Source: Ophiostoma sp. CBS 140.51 (Eukaryota > Ascomycota > Sordariomycetes > Ophiostomatales > Ophiostomataceae). From it: a DNA stretch of 64,000 nt. Numbering within the stretch: the first letter of the stretch is position 1; each line of letters starts with the position of its first letter. A program made the translations under genes and the position numbers. Positions 31,512 through 43,823 of the stretch are shown here, in pieces. The notes beneath the pieces are model-generated. The model was not told the origin of the DNA. It did no database searches and worked only from the letters and a program-made list of their open reading frames with translations. Location: contig JANSLP010000009.1 in NCBI GenBank assembly GCA_029298735.1, positions 186,001 through 250,000 on the forward strand, read 5' to 3'.

Positions 31512-34500
31512 GAAGGGTAGCAGGGCGTGGTAATAGATAGACTTGGAGGCGCAGGGCAAATATAGAAAGGAAAGGATAAAGTGGTTTGTTGACTGTCTCT
31601 CTTCTTGTCTTCTCTTTGCTGGGGGCTATTGCTATCACGATGCCGTCTACGCCTTGTCTTCCTCATGGGGCTTTTCCTCTTGTTCCTCCTTCATATTGCT
31701 TTTCTACGCGGCCTTGATGACAGCATTTCAAATAAACTTTTCATAACGATGGCTTTTTTTTACTTCACTTCTCATTATTTGTTGGGTTTCTCTGTCTTCT
31801 TCTTTTTATTTGCTACACGGCCTTCTTTTAATGACCTTTTGATTTTCACCCCCCCCCCCTTCCATAGCCTTCTGCCCTTCTTCTTCGTTCTCTTCTCAAT
31901 TCACAATATGTTTACATGTGTAGTTTTTACTAGAATCAATGTTTACTCTACTTTTGTGATCAGTCTCGTGCTCTGTTGTATTTACGGAATAGCTTCGGTG
32001 TTTATTCACCAACAGCTTCTCTGCCTCGCCTGGCGACTTGAATACGACGTTTAAACAGGCTCACAAGTCTTGTTTTTCTTCATTTCCTCCAAACGCAGCC
32101 CCCTGCTTGCTGACGACCCCCCGGAATATGCAATGATGATTCATGGCGAGCCATTTTCCCCTCCTCTTTGGGCGTGTGCATGCACCGCACATACGCACAG
32201 ATGGTTTCCAGGGTCAGGAAAACGACCAACAGCGCCGAGGAAGTTGAAGTAGTTTTTGCTCAAACAACGCCAGGCTCTCGGCCGACGATGGTCACAACCT
32301 TGAGAAAACTCCGTGGCTATTGAGTTGAAAAGCCGACTCGCTCCTTCCCCGTTGTAGCGTAATACTGAGTAGTCTTGAATACCGATATAAGTCCAGCCCT
32401 CCTGCCTTTTGTAGTTGGTAGTCAAGTTGTCGTGAAGTCACTAACAGAGAAGGCGCCAGGCGCCGTAACGAGGGCTAGCCGTCGGGGAAGGCCCGCTACG
32501 CGAGCCCCTGGAGCCCATGTATCACTGCTCCGGTGAACTCGCCCAATATGGACCTCACCACGGCACACGAGTACATCGTGCCATCCTCAGTTGTGCTTTT
32601 CCGTTGCGCTCGGCTCGGCTAGGTTTTTCAATGAGGAGAGAAAGCTGTCACTGTCGTCCAGGCCAGAAGTGTCTTGTAGAAATGTACTTTGTATCTTGGA
32701 CGGAGTATCTTGTTTTTGAATTTCTTTATCCAGAGTACTCTTCTCCTCATCATGGTTCATCTTCTCTTCTTCTTCGAATCTTTCACCGCTGAATTCCATT
32801 TTCCCCTCTTCTTTTTACATTCCCATCTTTTGTTAATGCTCATCCATGGCATTCCTCCTTTTTGTCCATCTCCTCGGCATATATGCGTCGTCTCCCTTTT
32901 TGGCTTTTCTTTCTTCCCTTTGTCCACTTTTGACGTTCCGTAAACTCACTATTTGTCACGATGATGTCGTTCTCTGATCTTCTTGTCGCTCGTTTGGACG
33001 TCTAAATCGTACCTCGCTACTTTTGACCGAGAGACAATCGACAATGAAAGCTACTTGCGAGAGTGACGTGAATTCTCCAACTTTCCCTCCTTCTCTCCAA
33101 CGCCCCACATCACCATCCATGTGAGTGGGACCCGACGCCCGATCCGATAGGGGAGCACTAATGCTGGGCCTGGCCTAGCCTCTCGAGTTCTCGAGCCTGT
33201 TCCCTGTTGCACACCACTCAAAATTCCCTAAAGCGGATTGCCGTGGTTGGTTATCCGAAGGCTCGTCGCCAGACTTCCGACGAGTCTCTCACCAGTTTTC
33301 TCGTGGCGTATCTTGTAGCCTTTTGATTTGCCTTTTTCTGGTTAAAGCTGTCTGTAGACGTGCGTTTTGGTGCGTTCAGAAAGCGCCAGTATTTTTACTA
33401 TCTGCAAATGCCAGAGAGTGAGATACTTTTGTTAACCTTGCAAACCTGCTCATCAGCGTTGCTTTTATGTACCTTTCACCCCTCGGCGAAATCGCCGAGA
33501 TTTTTCTGCCAAGCTGTCGACCGTGCATTTTGTGCTCTCTTTTGCTCTCTTTTCCTCTCTTCTGGCTTTCCCTTTCCTTTCCCATTGCTTGCTTTCTGTC
33601 AGAAGGAAAATATGTCTTGTGTTTTCTTTCTGATTATATTTTCCTTTGATTTATGGGTCTTTTCTACTGCGGCTCCGCAAGGGACTTCTTTAAACACGAC
33701 CCAGAAAGGGGGGAAGAGATGCAACAGACGTTCGAAGTTGGGTTCGGAGAGGAGGTCTCGTTTGACACTGCTTCCTTTTTTTGCTTGCTGTCAGTTCACG
33801 AGCCAAATGCTTGTGTCACTTTTCTCACTCTCAGCTTTCAGCATCTGTCTTACAGCTTAAACCATGCCTATTCTGTCTATAATACAATGCGCTCTCTTCG
33901 TTCCCTCACTGCTGGAAGATCAATCACCCGCAATAGCCTATGCGGTTGTTTGAAACGTGCCGTTCGCTGTGGGCTTCCAGGGTCTTAACCGTTTCTGGGA
34001 CTCTTCTTCTTTTTGGGCGCTTGACTTTTGCAGCCCTGCGCTCCAGTTTGCAGCACATCATTTTGAATTTGTCCAACCCTCAACCCAAACCTGCAAGCTC
34101 GTCACAGCCCTCTCTTCCACCTTCCATGGCGGTCGTTTCTTCATGGAGATGCTCCGTCCTGCATGCCACTGCCTTGCGCATTTATTCCTCTTTTTCGTGG
34201 CCCCTTGCTCCCCTGCTCCTTGCATCTTGCGCCTTGAATACTCCACAACATGCTTGTCGGCCTTGCACGTCTTGCATCAGACAGAGAAAAATACCACGTT
34301 TTCCATTCCTTCTGGCGCCCATGTTCGTCTTTTTCCCTAACCGTTTGCCTTTTCCTAGTGCCTCTTGCCCTTTTTCCCTCTTCAGGTTTGCTTTTGGTGT
34401 ACTTTTCCGTCTCCCTTTTCGATATTCATTCTCGTTTCCCTTTTGAAGAAATGCCGTCCTTACCCGTCCTCAACGACAGGAACAAACCTTACGACGATGT

Positions 34501-37500
34501 CCCCTCCTGCCTCGGTGTATCCCCTGCATCGTCTGTTCTAAGTGTTCCCAGAGGTCCAAAAGGTTCCCACCGGGCGGGAAGCTATCTCGAAGCTATCAGT
34601 TTCTTGAAAAATGGGGACAACGGGACGTGCGCGGCGTCGTGTATTTTTGTGCAAGTCTATGTTTCTGACCTTGTCTCCATTTTGAAGATATTTTTCAGGT
34701 GAAGGCGAATTTTTCGAAAAATGCCAGGGGCTGCTCCACGAAGTAATTTCTTCCTGCTTCCTTCACGGTAGTTTTTCTCCTGCTCACAGGGCCACACTGG
34801 TCCACTTTCCACGTGTGACATTTGCCAGCCGGCAATCAAAAAGGGAGAAAGAAGACGAGGCAAAAGAAACAAAGGGGCTGTAAGAAGTACAACGACAAAG
34901 TATCTCCGGAGTATTTGGAAAAGTATCGTCTCCATGTCTCTCGTTCGTAATACGCCGTATCCAACGCATATGTACATAAATACTCAGTACATATCGTGAT
35001 ATGGACCCTCAGGGACATGGCATCTTCCGTCTCACGGACCAAGACGTCGTAGAATCACATCTCATCCCATTGCCGGCCATGGATCGAGATATCATATCAA
35101 ATCTCGCTCAGGATTACGGAGACTGGATGATACGGAGTACAACCACAGAAACGTCATGAGGGATCCATCGCAATTAGTGCAACCCACTGGCACATAATTT
35201 TTGGAGTGTTTTCTCTCCGTCCGCAAGGCTCTGGTGGATTAATCAATACAAAAGGCATCAAAAGCGTTGAAGCAAGATATCATGCTGGCCTTGCCCTGTG
35301 GCCTTGTTCCTTGTTCCTTACGTTCGGTCGTGGTCGAGATCCGCCCGAGCAGCGTCCGGCTACCGGAGCTCATCCTTTCCCTACTTGTACAAAAACATAC
35401 TTCGTAGCCCTCAGTATGCACCCAAGAAAGTTCCCATGCAAGGTCTCCAAGGCGACTTATGTCATGGGACCGAGTATCTCTCACAGAAACCCAACCCCTG
35501 GCAGTGGCCCCATATTCAGAGCGACGGACGACAAGACCGTCCCCAACCTGCCGGCCGCGATGTGGTACCCTCCTGTTAGTCCATTTCCTTCTGCTGCCGA
35601 ACGGAGCTGTCTTCCAATGAGCAGGCTAGCAAAGGGATGTGCAAAGCTCTGACTGCTGGCCCAATGGCTTCCAATGGCTCGGAGTACGACGTTCGCCCAA
35701 AAAGGTCCCGTCTGGCGGCAAGCACGAATAGAATAATACGCAGTAATGCGGCAGGGGCAGGAGGGGGCCCCGTTTTTTGTTCATTTTAGTGGATGTTCTT
35801 AACTGTTCTGGGGCATTTTTGGGGAGGAAGGTGCAAAGGGTGCACACACTCCTATGCTCTTGCCTGCTTGAAAGACCGAAGACGCGAGCTTCCGTGAAAG
35901 TTGCCCTGCTTGCTCTCTTCGGGGAAACGACGACGGAGTATCCAGATTTGGCCATTCTCTGGCTTGATCTCTGACCATGGCCGTTCGCACAGGAGGATTG
36001 TTCTTGCGCAAGAAATAATATGCCCCTGCGACTATGCTGTCGCCATGCATACCCCCTACACTCCGCATTTTTCTGTAACAAGGATTGACCAGGCATCACG
36101 AAAGCTGCCCTCAATTGCCTGCACAGTTGCTCGAATGCCGGGGCGCTCCTGCTGTTTTCTGTCTTCTGTCGGCGATCGTAGCTGCTCTGCACTTTCCTCG
36201 TCCTGTGCCTGCTCCGATCAATTGCCTATTCCGTCCGGTCGTCCCTTCCCTCCACGATCTGCTGTCAACCGACCCCTGTGTGCGTCAGCAAAAGAACAGG
36301 AAAACAAATCACCCGCACAAGAGAAAAAAGGGCCAATATCAAAACAGCATTGGCAGAATACCTTGCAGGCGTGTCCGAAATCTTTCGTTTTTTTGTTCAG
36401 TCTCGATGGAGAAACGCTACCGTCGTCCTTAATAATAAGCCTGTCTCTTTGTAAGTTCTTACAGAAGGGCCAAGACTCTCCGCCTTGCAACAGGAAGGCA
36501 CGGTCCTGATTGGTCCAATAGCTCCTTCGCTCTCTGAAATACTTAACCTAACCTTCTCAACCTTCTTTGCGCTTTCCTCGCCCATCGTCAGCGTACATCT
36601 GTGCCTTCCTCGGGGGTGGATACCTCTGCCCGGCTCTGCGCTGGGCTGGCCTTGCGGCGCCTTCCCCCCTCCGACCACAGGAGAGCCTGGTGGAGTTCCT
36701 GCCCGTTTTGCTCTTGCCATTTCCCTGCTCGCCTGTCCACTTTTTTATGCACTACCAGATGCGCTCGGCGGTTCTCCCACCCTGCTAGCACCACCAGGCT
36801 GTGCTGGAGTTCACTTCAGATGTTCTCTTTGTCACAGTGTGTTCTTGCAGCCTTTCAATGCATTTTGCTCTCCATTTTACATTCGTCTTTCCGACCTGGT
36901 TCTGCCGTAGTTTTGCCTTCTTGATTTTGTTACATGCGCCAGCCGTTCGTGACTTCCGTATTAGGAGCCCAGTTCTTTTTACGTCCTGCCCTGCAGGGGA
37001 AGTCCCCGAACATGGGCTGCGGCGCGTGTCGAGCACCACACCCTGCGTGTGTCCCTTCCTTTGTCTATCTCCTCTCCTCCTTTTCACCCACCCTCGTAGA
37101 GTTCGTCGAACATCGGTCGCATGCCCTTCTTCTTGCCCTTTCTAGCCCTTGTCGACCTTGGATGCGCTCCACTCTTTGCGATTTGCCGTAGGCTTTGTAC
37201 ACGCTTTTTCCGTTGTCGTAGCCCGCATTCGCAGCAAAACACACAACGCACACGCCCTTTGTTCTCATGTCTAGAACAAGCATTGACTTCTTCTCTCTCT
37301 CTCGTAGCTACGGAGTATTAACACAATCGCTGGCCAGCCTGAACACACTAATGATGTCGTCTTCGTTTCCCTTGTACATATGACACGCTTGTAGATTTTT
37401 CCCTCGTGCCTTCCCTGTGTCGTTCATACTTCTCAATTGTTCTTTCTCTCTTTACCTTTCTGAGGTGGCTGTTGATTTGTAACCGCGTTTTCTGTACGCA

Positions 37501-39693
37501 AGGTAAGAACGGTCCAACGCTCGTCGGTTTCTTGTATTGTACCTTCCCAACCCCATCTCCAACACCCTTTTCCCATACGACTGTCGGTTCCTCCGCCCAT
37601 CGCACCTTCCACCTTCCGCCCCCAAACAACCAGACTTGCCAGGACAAACCAAGTCCCCAAGTGCCCTTTTCATCCCTTTGCCCCCCCTCCTTCCCGTTCC
37701 TGTCGTCTTCTTTTCTTTCTTTCCTTCGTTTGTACTTTGTGTTGTTGCATCTGGTTCTTTCTTTCCCATACTTTGTTTCCAGAGCTTCCTTTTTGCCTCT
37801 CTCTCCTCTTTTTTCTCACAAACATACACTGTCTTATTCCCATCCCAATTCCCTCCCCGTTCTCCGTCCCTATCTCTCTTCCCCTCACTCCAAGCTGTTG
37901 TCCCCTTGCCTATTCCCAGCCTACTGCCACGCTTTCTCCAATTTCTCACGCCTTTCCGCCAAAAAGTTGCGGCTGCATAGAGCTGCAATTCCCATATTAT
38001 CTACGGATTTACACGCAGCAACAAACGACAACGCTTTGCCTTCGTCCCATCTTATCAATCCGTCCGCGTCCGTCTCTTTGGCCAACGGCCTCTTGCCCTG
38101 ACGCTTTGCCTTGTTCGCCAGGCTACTGCTCCCAGTTTATTCCCATCAGACGAAACAGACAGCTACCCCAAAATCATCTCCAAATCATCCTCGAAGCGGA
38201 GCTCGACATCAACATATTGACTCGAAGACGCAACGGCCACCTACGACGGCCTTCTCTCCGCCTTTGGAAACTAACAGTACATTGTACCTCTCGCCCCTGA
38301 TACCGGCATTTGGTTTTATCGCATCCAACATCGACTCTGTTCTCGGCCCTGTGTCCTTAAATCTCGAACTTTCCAACAGGCACGCTCTCGTCCACAACCT
38401 CGTCAACATCTCAAACGCCACTTTGACAACGCCACAAAACGCCCGGTCTTACCAAAAGTCAAACCGTTCGTACCCGTCATTTGTTGTGCAACAATTGTTA
38501 CACCCTTCAAGTCCTCGCTTCTGTACAACACACATCCCGGGCGCACGTCATCTGATGGGATCACAGATATCGGGATTTCGCGCCGTGCCACCAAACCGTC
38601 CGACCTACGTCCTTGCGGTTTTCGTCGACTCGCTTTAAGCATCTTTTAATATTTTGCACGGGGAAGCCCCTCCATTCGACGTCATTTTTGTCTCGCCCGT
38701 CCACGCGGTTCTTTTTGAGGCCTTAGATCCAGCCCTATTTCATATCTCATACGCCACCAAAAGGTCTCACTCACGCGGCGCCCGTTTCCGGTGCCTCGGT
38801 AGTCAACGGCGGTTTTAGTCCACTTTTGCCCATCTGCCTCATCGCACGTCTCACCATTATTTAGGACATCTCGACATTACCATCTTTACCGTTTTATATC
38901 GTGTTGTCACTTTTTTTTGTGCACTCCAACTCCCCTTTCCCTTCCCCGCCATTGTTCCACTTCAGTTGCCATTTCCGTCGTATCTTTTTAACGGGAATTG
39001 CCGCCCAGCCGCCAAACCAATTGTTTTTATTGTGTTTTGGGCTTGTTTGGCTTTCGTCCGTTTAATTCCAGACCTTTATTCCCTGGGCTTCAAAACTTTT
39101 ACCACCGGAAACAAGCTTTCACCAGAGACAAGACCTCGTGGCATTTCCACTCCCCGGGTCCTTATTTTTCTGATAGCTCCAACATTTATGTTTTTGGATT
39201 GGAAACACAAAACACCCCTCACCAAATCATCCCCGGACTCTTTCCGCAGGACCATACCGCGCTCTGATATCCCCATCCCGTTCGAACGGGTGCATCACCC
39301 CGCCCTTCCTCCTCGTCCTCCAAACCGCTTATTCTCCTACCCGTTTTCCTTCTTGTCCTTGTTTATCGATCTGCCCCACTGCATCGATCGAAAAACTTAC
39401 GCCCGCGCTCTCTTGTTGTGTTATTACCGTCAAAACTCGACAATTATCACAGCCACACACACGCACACCACAGAGTGCGTCCACTAACCTGCATCTAAAC
39501 TGTCCAACTAAGACAAAAGCAGCTGCAGTTGTGGGCTCTTGTGATACGGTGATACTGTGAATTCTGTGCTATCCTCCTCGATAGTGCAAAATTCCGTTGG
39601 ATCTACCACACCCCCTTCCTCCTCGTCTTCTTCGCCTTGGCTGTGTGGACGCCCAATGTCGCCATAGCCGGCATATCAGCCCTTCGGAGTCTA
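31512..39693. other. 8.2-kb gene-sparse region upstream of the Zn2Cys6 gene
   Basis: I see no convincing gene. Open frames here translate to Ser/Pro/Phe/Leu-rich or Lys/Glu/Arg-rich shadows of a skewed base composition. 31512-32000 is an AT-rich 3' UTR-like stretch with an AATAAA at about 31730. 32690-37320 holds six CGGAGTA motifs. 34900-35200 is relatively AT-rich with several short palindromic ATATC/GATAT words. From about 36500 to 39690 the + strand is pyrimidine-rich, as expected for a very long 5' leader or promoter of the gene at 39694. A CCAAT/ATTGG pair lies at 36508-36519. Confidence 0.6.
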
Positions 39694-42186
39694 ATGGAGA
39701 TGAAACGCACAACACCAAACTACTACGACGGGTATGCAGGGCCGAACCCGATCGGCGCCGCCGCCGGTGATACAGTCTATGCGGCCGGCCCTGCAGGGTA
39801 TGGTGGCTACAAACCCGAACAGCAACAACATCAGCACTTACCACAACACCCACACCCACACCCAAATCAACCACACCAGCAGCAAACACAACAACATGCG
39901 CCCCCATACGGGTACGGCAGCAACAATGTAGGCAGCCCTACCAAGCGTAAGGCCGAACAGGCCACCTACCCGGAGCAGGGTATGATTCTTGGTACGCCGG
40001 CAGCCGAAGAGGCCGATGGTGACTATGAGTACGACGTCAACACCTACGGTGCCAGCCGGAGCCGCAACGACGGTGGTCTGAGTGCCGGTGACTACGACAC
40101 ATCAGACATGGGCACTGTCCGTTTGCAGAACCGCAGCGGCAAGGATGTGCGGATGGTCATCAACAATCACTCCAACATGAACGTTCCTCTCGACCAGAGC
40201 GCCGGCAGCAGTGTCACCAGCAATGAGTACGCGCCACCCACACCAAGCGGTGATGCAGCTGGCTACGGTGGCTACTCTATCAGTGGCGGTGCCGGCAGCG
40301 TTGACAGCCCGCCTGATGGCCAAAAGGCCGCTGGCAGCATCATCTCGAACCCCAACAGTAACACAGCCAGCTCGCCGACCGAGTCGTCTCGAAAAAAGCA
40401 GAAGCGCAACAAGCCGACATTATCGTGCTCCGAGTGTGTCGAGCGGAAGACCAAGTGTGATCGTGGCCGGCCGCATTGTCTGTCCTGCATCAAGCGCCAG
40501 ACAGAATGCAAGTACGCCCATGTTGCAAACTTATTAGAGTAAGTCAGCCCGCTGGGTTCTCTCCAATTTCTTTTTTTATTGAAACTAACCATCTTCCAGG
40601 GAAACAAGCAGAACTGCTGCTGCCGCCGGTGGTCGCCGTGTGACAAGGCCGCTCTTGTCCAAGAAGGTGCCGGGCTCGTCCAACTCGCTTTCCATCCCAA
40701 ATATGGCGGACCGGGGTATTCTCAACGCCCAGGTAGAATCTCTGGGTTCAGTAGCCCTCTCCACGGGGCTGCTGTCAAATGTGCCCTTCTCGGTGCCCTC
40801 CGCCTCCAATGTCTTTGGCATTGGATCCGAACACCCGTTTGCCAACTATTGGACGTGCGAAGGTGGACTGCCCGAGGTCATTTCTGTCTTGCCGGATAAG
40901 ATCCAGTCTGACATTCTGCTCGTGCGGTACTTTGAGTGCTTCGACCCCGTGTACCCAATGATCAACCAGCACTACTTTTACACAGAGTTTGAAAACTTCT
41001 GGGCCCTGGCACCCGAAGAGAAGAACATGGTCGACCCAGCCTTTATCGCCCTTCTCTTCGCCATGTTGGCCCTCGGTACACAGTTTGTGTCAGCCACGAC
41101 ACCCAAGGAGCGGAAGCAGACCGCCGAGTTTTACGCGTCAGCTAGTAACCAAGCCCTGCGTCTCAGCTCGTACCTCAGCTCCGCCTCCGTGCGCTCGATC
41201 CAGGCCATGGTCCTGATCACATACTTCTTGATTAACGACAACCACGCGTCCGACGGTTGGGCATTTGCAGGCATCCTCATGCGCCAGGCCTACGCCATGG
41301 GTCTGCACCGCGATCCGAACATTGTTGCACCCAACGCCAGCCTGTACGAGAAGCAGCAGCGTCGGAAAGTGTGGCAGGCCGTCCTGCTCCAGGACACATT
41401 CTTGACCGTGCTTCTGTCGCTCCCGCCGACAGCCACGCACACGGATGTCAACGTCGAAGACCTGGAGGAAGAGGACAGCATCGGATCAAGCAACCAGAAC
41501 AGTGTGACCGACACCGCGTACATTCGCGGTTCCTGGACGCTTGCCAACCTGGTGCAAGAGGTGATCAGCAGCCCGCGGTCCTTGGACGTGCCCATCTGCA
41601 CGACATCGCGGCACAAGTCCAAGATGGTGTCGGACTTCCGAGCCATCTACCGCAGTTTCCCGGACATCTTCCGCAGCTGGGACCCCGAGTCGTTGACACA
41701 GCTGGCCAAGACGAACAAGCGTGTGGTCCGGCAAACACTGTTCTTGAGCAGCAACTACTTCCACAACTTGATGCTCGTGCACGCCTCCGAGTCGGCCGAC
41801 GTTCCCGTCAATGTGCGGGGCACGCTGGAGGCGGCGCACGACGCCATCACGTCCTTCTTTGTTTTGTTTAAGCTTTTTGAGAGCGAGGCAGGTGTCTGGT
41901 GGGTTTTCAACCACCGGGCGTTCTTGGAGGCGCTGTGCATTGGCGGCGTACTCAAGGAGGCCGTCCTCAAGAACAGCGGCGACCCCGAGGCTACGGCCAA
42001 GGATCCGCTGTACGCACGCGCTCGTGCCGATATTGGTAAGTCCAGAGCCCCTTTTGTATTCATTTTGAAAGTGCTTTCGCTAACCTGTTAGAAAAAATGG
42101 TTGACATAATGCGCATCATGGGCGAGGGCGAGCAGGGCTCGGAAGTCGCCAAGACACGCGTCAAGGTTCTCAGCGAATTCTTATAA
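39694..42186 (+). CDS. Zn2Cys6 binuclear-cluster transcription factor with fungal-specific regulatory domain
   Basis: Fungal C6 zinc-cluster regulators bind CGG-type DNA sites and control metabolism or development. Three exons: 39694-40538, 40600-42035, 42092-42186 (donors GTAAGT; acceptors CTTCCAG and CTGTTAG), 791 aa. The cluster CxxCx6Cx6CxxCx6C lies at residues 245-272 (CSECVERKTKCDRGRPHC onward), preceded by a basic KKQKRNK stretch. Before it is a disordered Gln/His/Gly/Tyr-rich region. After it comes the middle homology region typical of fungal factors (LLVRYFECFDPVYPMIN, FIALLFAMLALGTQF, GWAFAGILMRQAYAMGLHRDP, RRKVWQAVLLQD). The last exon ends MRIMGEGEQGSEVAKTRVKVL... and looks like a complete C-terminus. 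The frame is open upstream of 39694 to about 39637 but without an ATG; an upstream coding exon cannot be excluded. The target genes are unknown. Confidence 0.9.
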
Positions 42187-42905
42187 ACTCTCGAACAAAA
42201 AGCATCATCATTTCGGGCCGGATATATGGGTGGTTCTCCGCGTGTGTTTCTCTGTTTCCCCCCGTCCCGCGTTATGTTTACATGTTGGCTTGTTTGTTTT
42301 TACTTTTGCATATTGTTTGGTTCCAGCATCTTTGGGTGGTCGTTTGATTTCGTGTTCATTTTTAGTGACTACCTCCTGGGCGCAGCGTCTTGACACGATA
42401 CCTCAGAATAATATGTATTTTTTCATCGACTATGATTCAACATGTTACAGCTGGATGCTTTTATTAAAGAGGATGAGATTAAGTGATGATTTACAACAAG
42501 TATTTGACTATTTGATTATGCCATATTTTTTTATAATTTTTTAAACAATGTCCCATCCTAAATTATTTGTATATATTTTCATAAACATAAATAAACCTAA
42601 AGCACCGTAATGATTCTCGTTTGTTTCTAATCATTCTCTAAGATTTCCGGTTGACATACCTTGATAGTTGCAAATTGTTGGTGACGTCGACGGCGCAGGA
42701 GTGACAGGATGGTTCCAGCGGGGCAGGAGCGAACCAATCAATGCAGAGTGTCGCGCCATTTCCCGCCTCCCACTCCCACCGACATCGCTAATCGAGCTTA
42801 CAACACAACATATCAAATACCATCGATTCCCTCTACCGACATCTTGTTACATCAATTCACAATCACGCACCTTTACATTTAGTTCACAAAGCCCTGGCTG
42901 GCACA
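42187..42905. promoter_or_regulatory. Intergenic/promoter region of the flavin split-barrel gene
   Basis: About 720 bp. The first 400 bp are AT-rich (3' UTR of the zinc-cluster gene, with ATAAATAAA at about 42586). A CCAATCAATG motif at 42734-42743 lies about 170 bp before the next ATG and is a good CCAAT box. The segment 42780-42900 is a short C/A-rich leader. Confidence 0.55.
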
Positions 42906-43823
42906 ATGCTCATCCGCACCCCTCAGCCGGCCGCCTCGCCGACGGCACTCGCCGCTCCGGCCACGGCCGCCGCCGCACCCTGGCGTGCCCTCTTTGTCCA
43001 GCATTTGGGGCAGATGCCCATGCCCTTGTGTGCCGTGAGCACTCTCCACAAGAATGAAGGAGGCAAAGTGACGCCCCGCGTCCGCAACTGCGTCTGCCGC
43101 GGCCTATGGGCCTCGCTACCCGTCAACGCCAAGAACCCGGCACCGCGCAACCCGACAGTTTATGAGAGTGACCTGCCTGTGTTCACAACAGACGCACGGA
43201 TGGCCAAGGCTGGTGAGATTGGATTGAATGGCGGGGCTGTCGAGGCTGTCTGGTGGGCGACGGACGCGCAAACACAATGGCGCGTGCGCGGGACGGCGTG
43301 GCTGTTGGGGCCGGACGTGGAGACGCCGACAGGGGCGGTGGCTAGAGCGGCGATCCAGAAGCATATGCGAAGGACCGAAGGCGCAGCAGGAGCTGGAGGT
43401 GCGCCATCAGCGACGTCCACAGCAGTATCAAGAACAGCCGCTATCGCGGCTACCACGTCTGTGGCCTCCCACTGGAGCTGGTCTCGCGAGATCACGGCAC
43501 ACTTTGGCAACATGAGCCCCGGCATGCGCGGCAGTTTCCGCAACCCACCACCTGGCCAGCTCCGCCCGCCACGCGGAGAGACGGGCAACACATCGCCCGG
43601 CGAAGGTTTGGGCGACCCGGTGGACAACGACCACTTGGACGACCCGACGGCACGGGCCAACTTCCGTGTGTGTGTGATTGTTCCGGAAGAAGTTGACCAG
43701 GTGGACTTGTCCAAGGGCGACGACCCTCGACGGTGGCTGTACACATATGTCGGGGAGGACAGTGAAGTGCCAGATGAAGCAGAGGTGATCAACGGCTGGG
43801 CCAAACAAGAGCTGTGGCCGTGA
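42906..43823 (+). CDS. Pyridoxamine 5'-phosphate oxidase-like, Alr4036-type FMN-binding split-barrel protein
   Basis: Single exon, 305 aa. The N-terminal PWRALFVQHL, then VRNCVCRGLWASLPVNAKNP, DLPVFTTDARMAKAGEI and VEAVWWATDAQTQWRVRGTAWLLG follow the FMN-binding split beta-barrel of the Alr4036/pyridoxamine-oxidase-like group. WSREITAHFGNMSPGMRGSFRNPPPG is the family's loop contacting the flavin and dimer partner. The C-terminus has FRVCVIVPEEVDQVDL and RRWLYTYV, also typical. An Ala/Gly/Ser-rich insert (about nt 43385-43460) separates the barrel halves. Members are common in fungi and probably bind FMN; whether this one oxidises pyridoxamine phosphate or reduces something else is unknown. 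The ATG at 42906 directly follows a compact leader with a CCAAT box upstream. Confidence 0.82.
   Translation: MLIRTPQPAASPTALAAPATAAAAPWRALFVQHLGQMPMPLCAVSTLHKNEGGKVTPRVRNCVCRGLWASLPVNAKNPAPRNPTVYESDLPVFTTDARMAKAGEIGLNGGAVEAVWWATDAQTQWRVRGTAWLLGPDVETPTGAVARAAIQKHMRRTEGAAGAGGAPSATSTAVSRTAAIAATTSVASHWSWSREITAHFGNMSPGMRGSFRNPPPGQLRPPRGETGNTSPGEGLGDPVDNDHLDDPTARANFRVCVIVPEEVDQVDLSKGDDPRRWLYTYVGEDSEVPDEAEVINGWAKQELWP

Noticed and set aside
37406..38101. 231-codon frame upstream of the zinc-cluster gene
   Set aside because: Same leader-type composition (Ser, Pro, Phe, Leu) and no homology that I can recognise.
31512..39693. CRISPR-like or phage-like arrays
   Set aside because: No regularly spaced repeats are present, and the window is eukaryotic.
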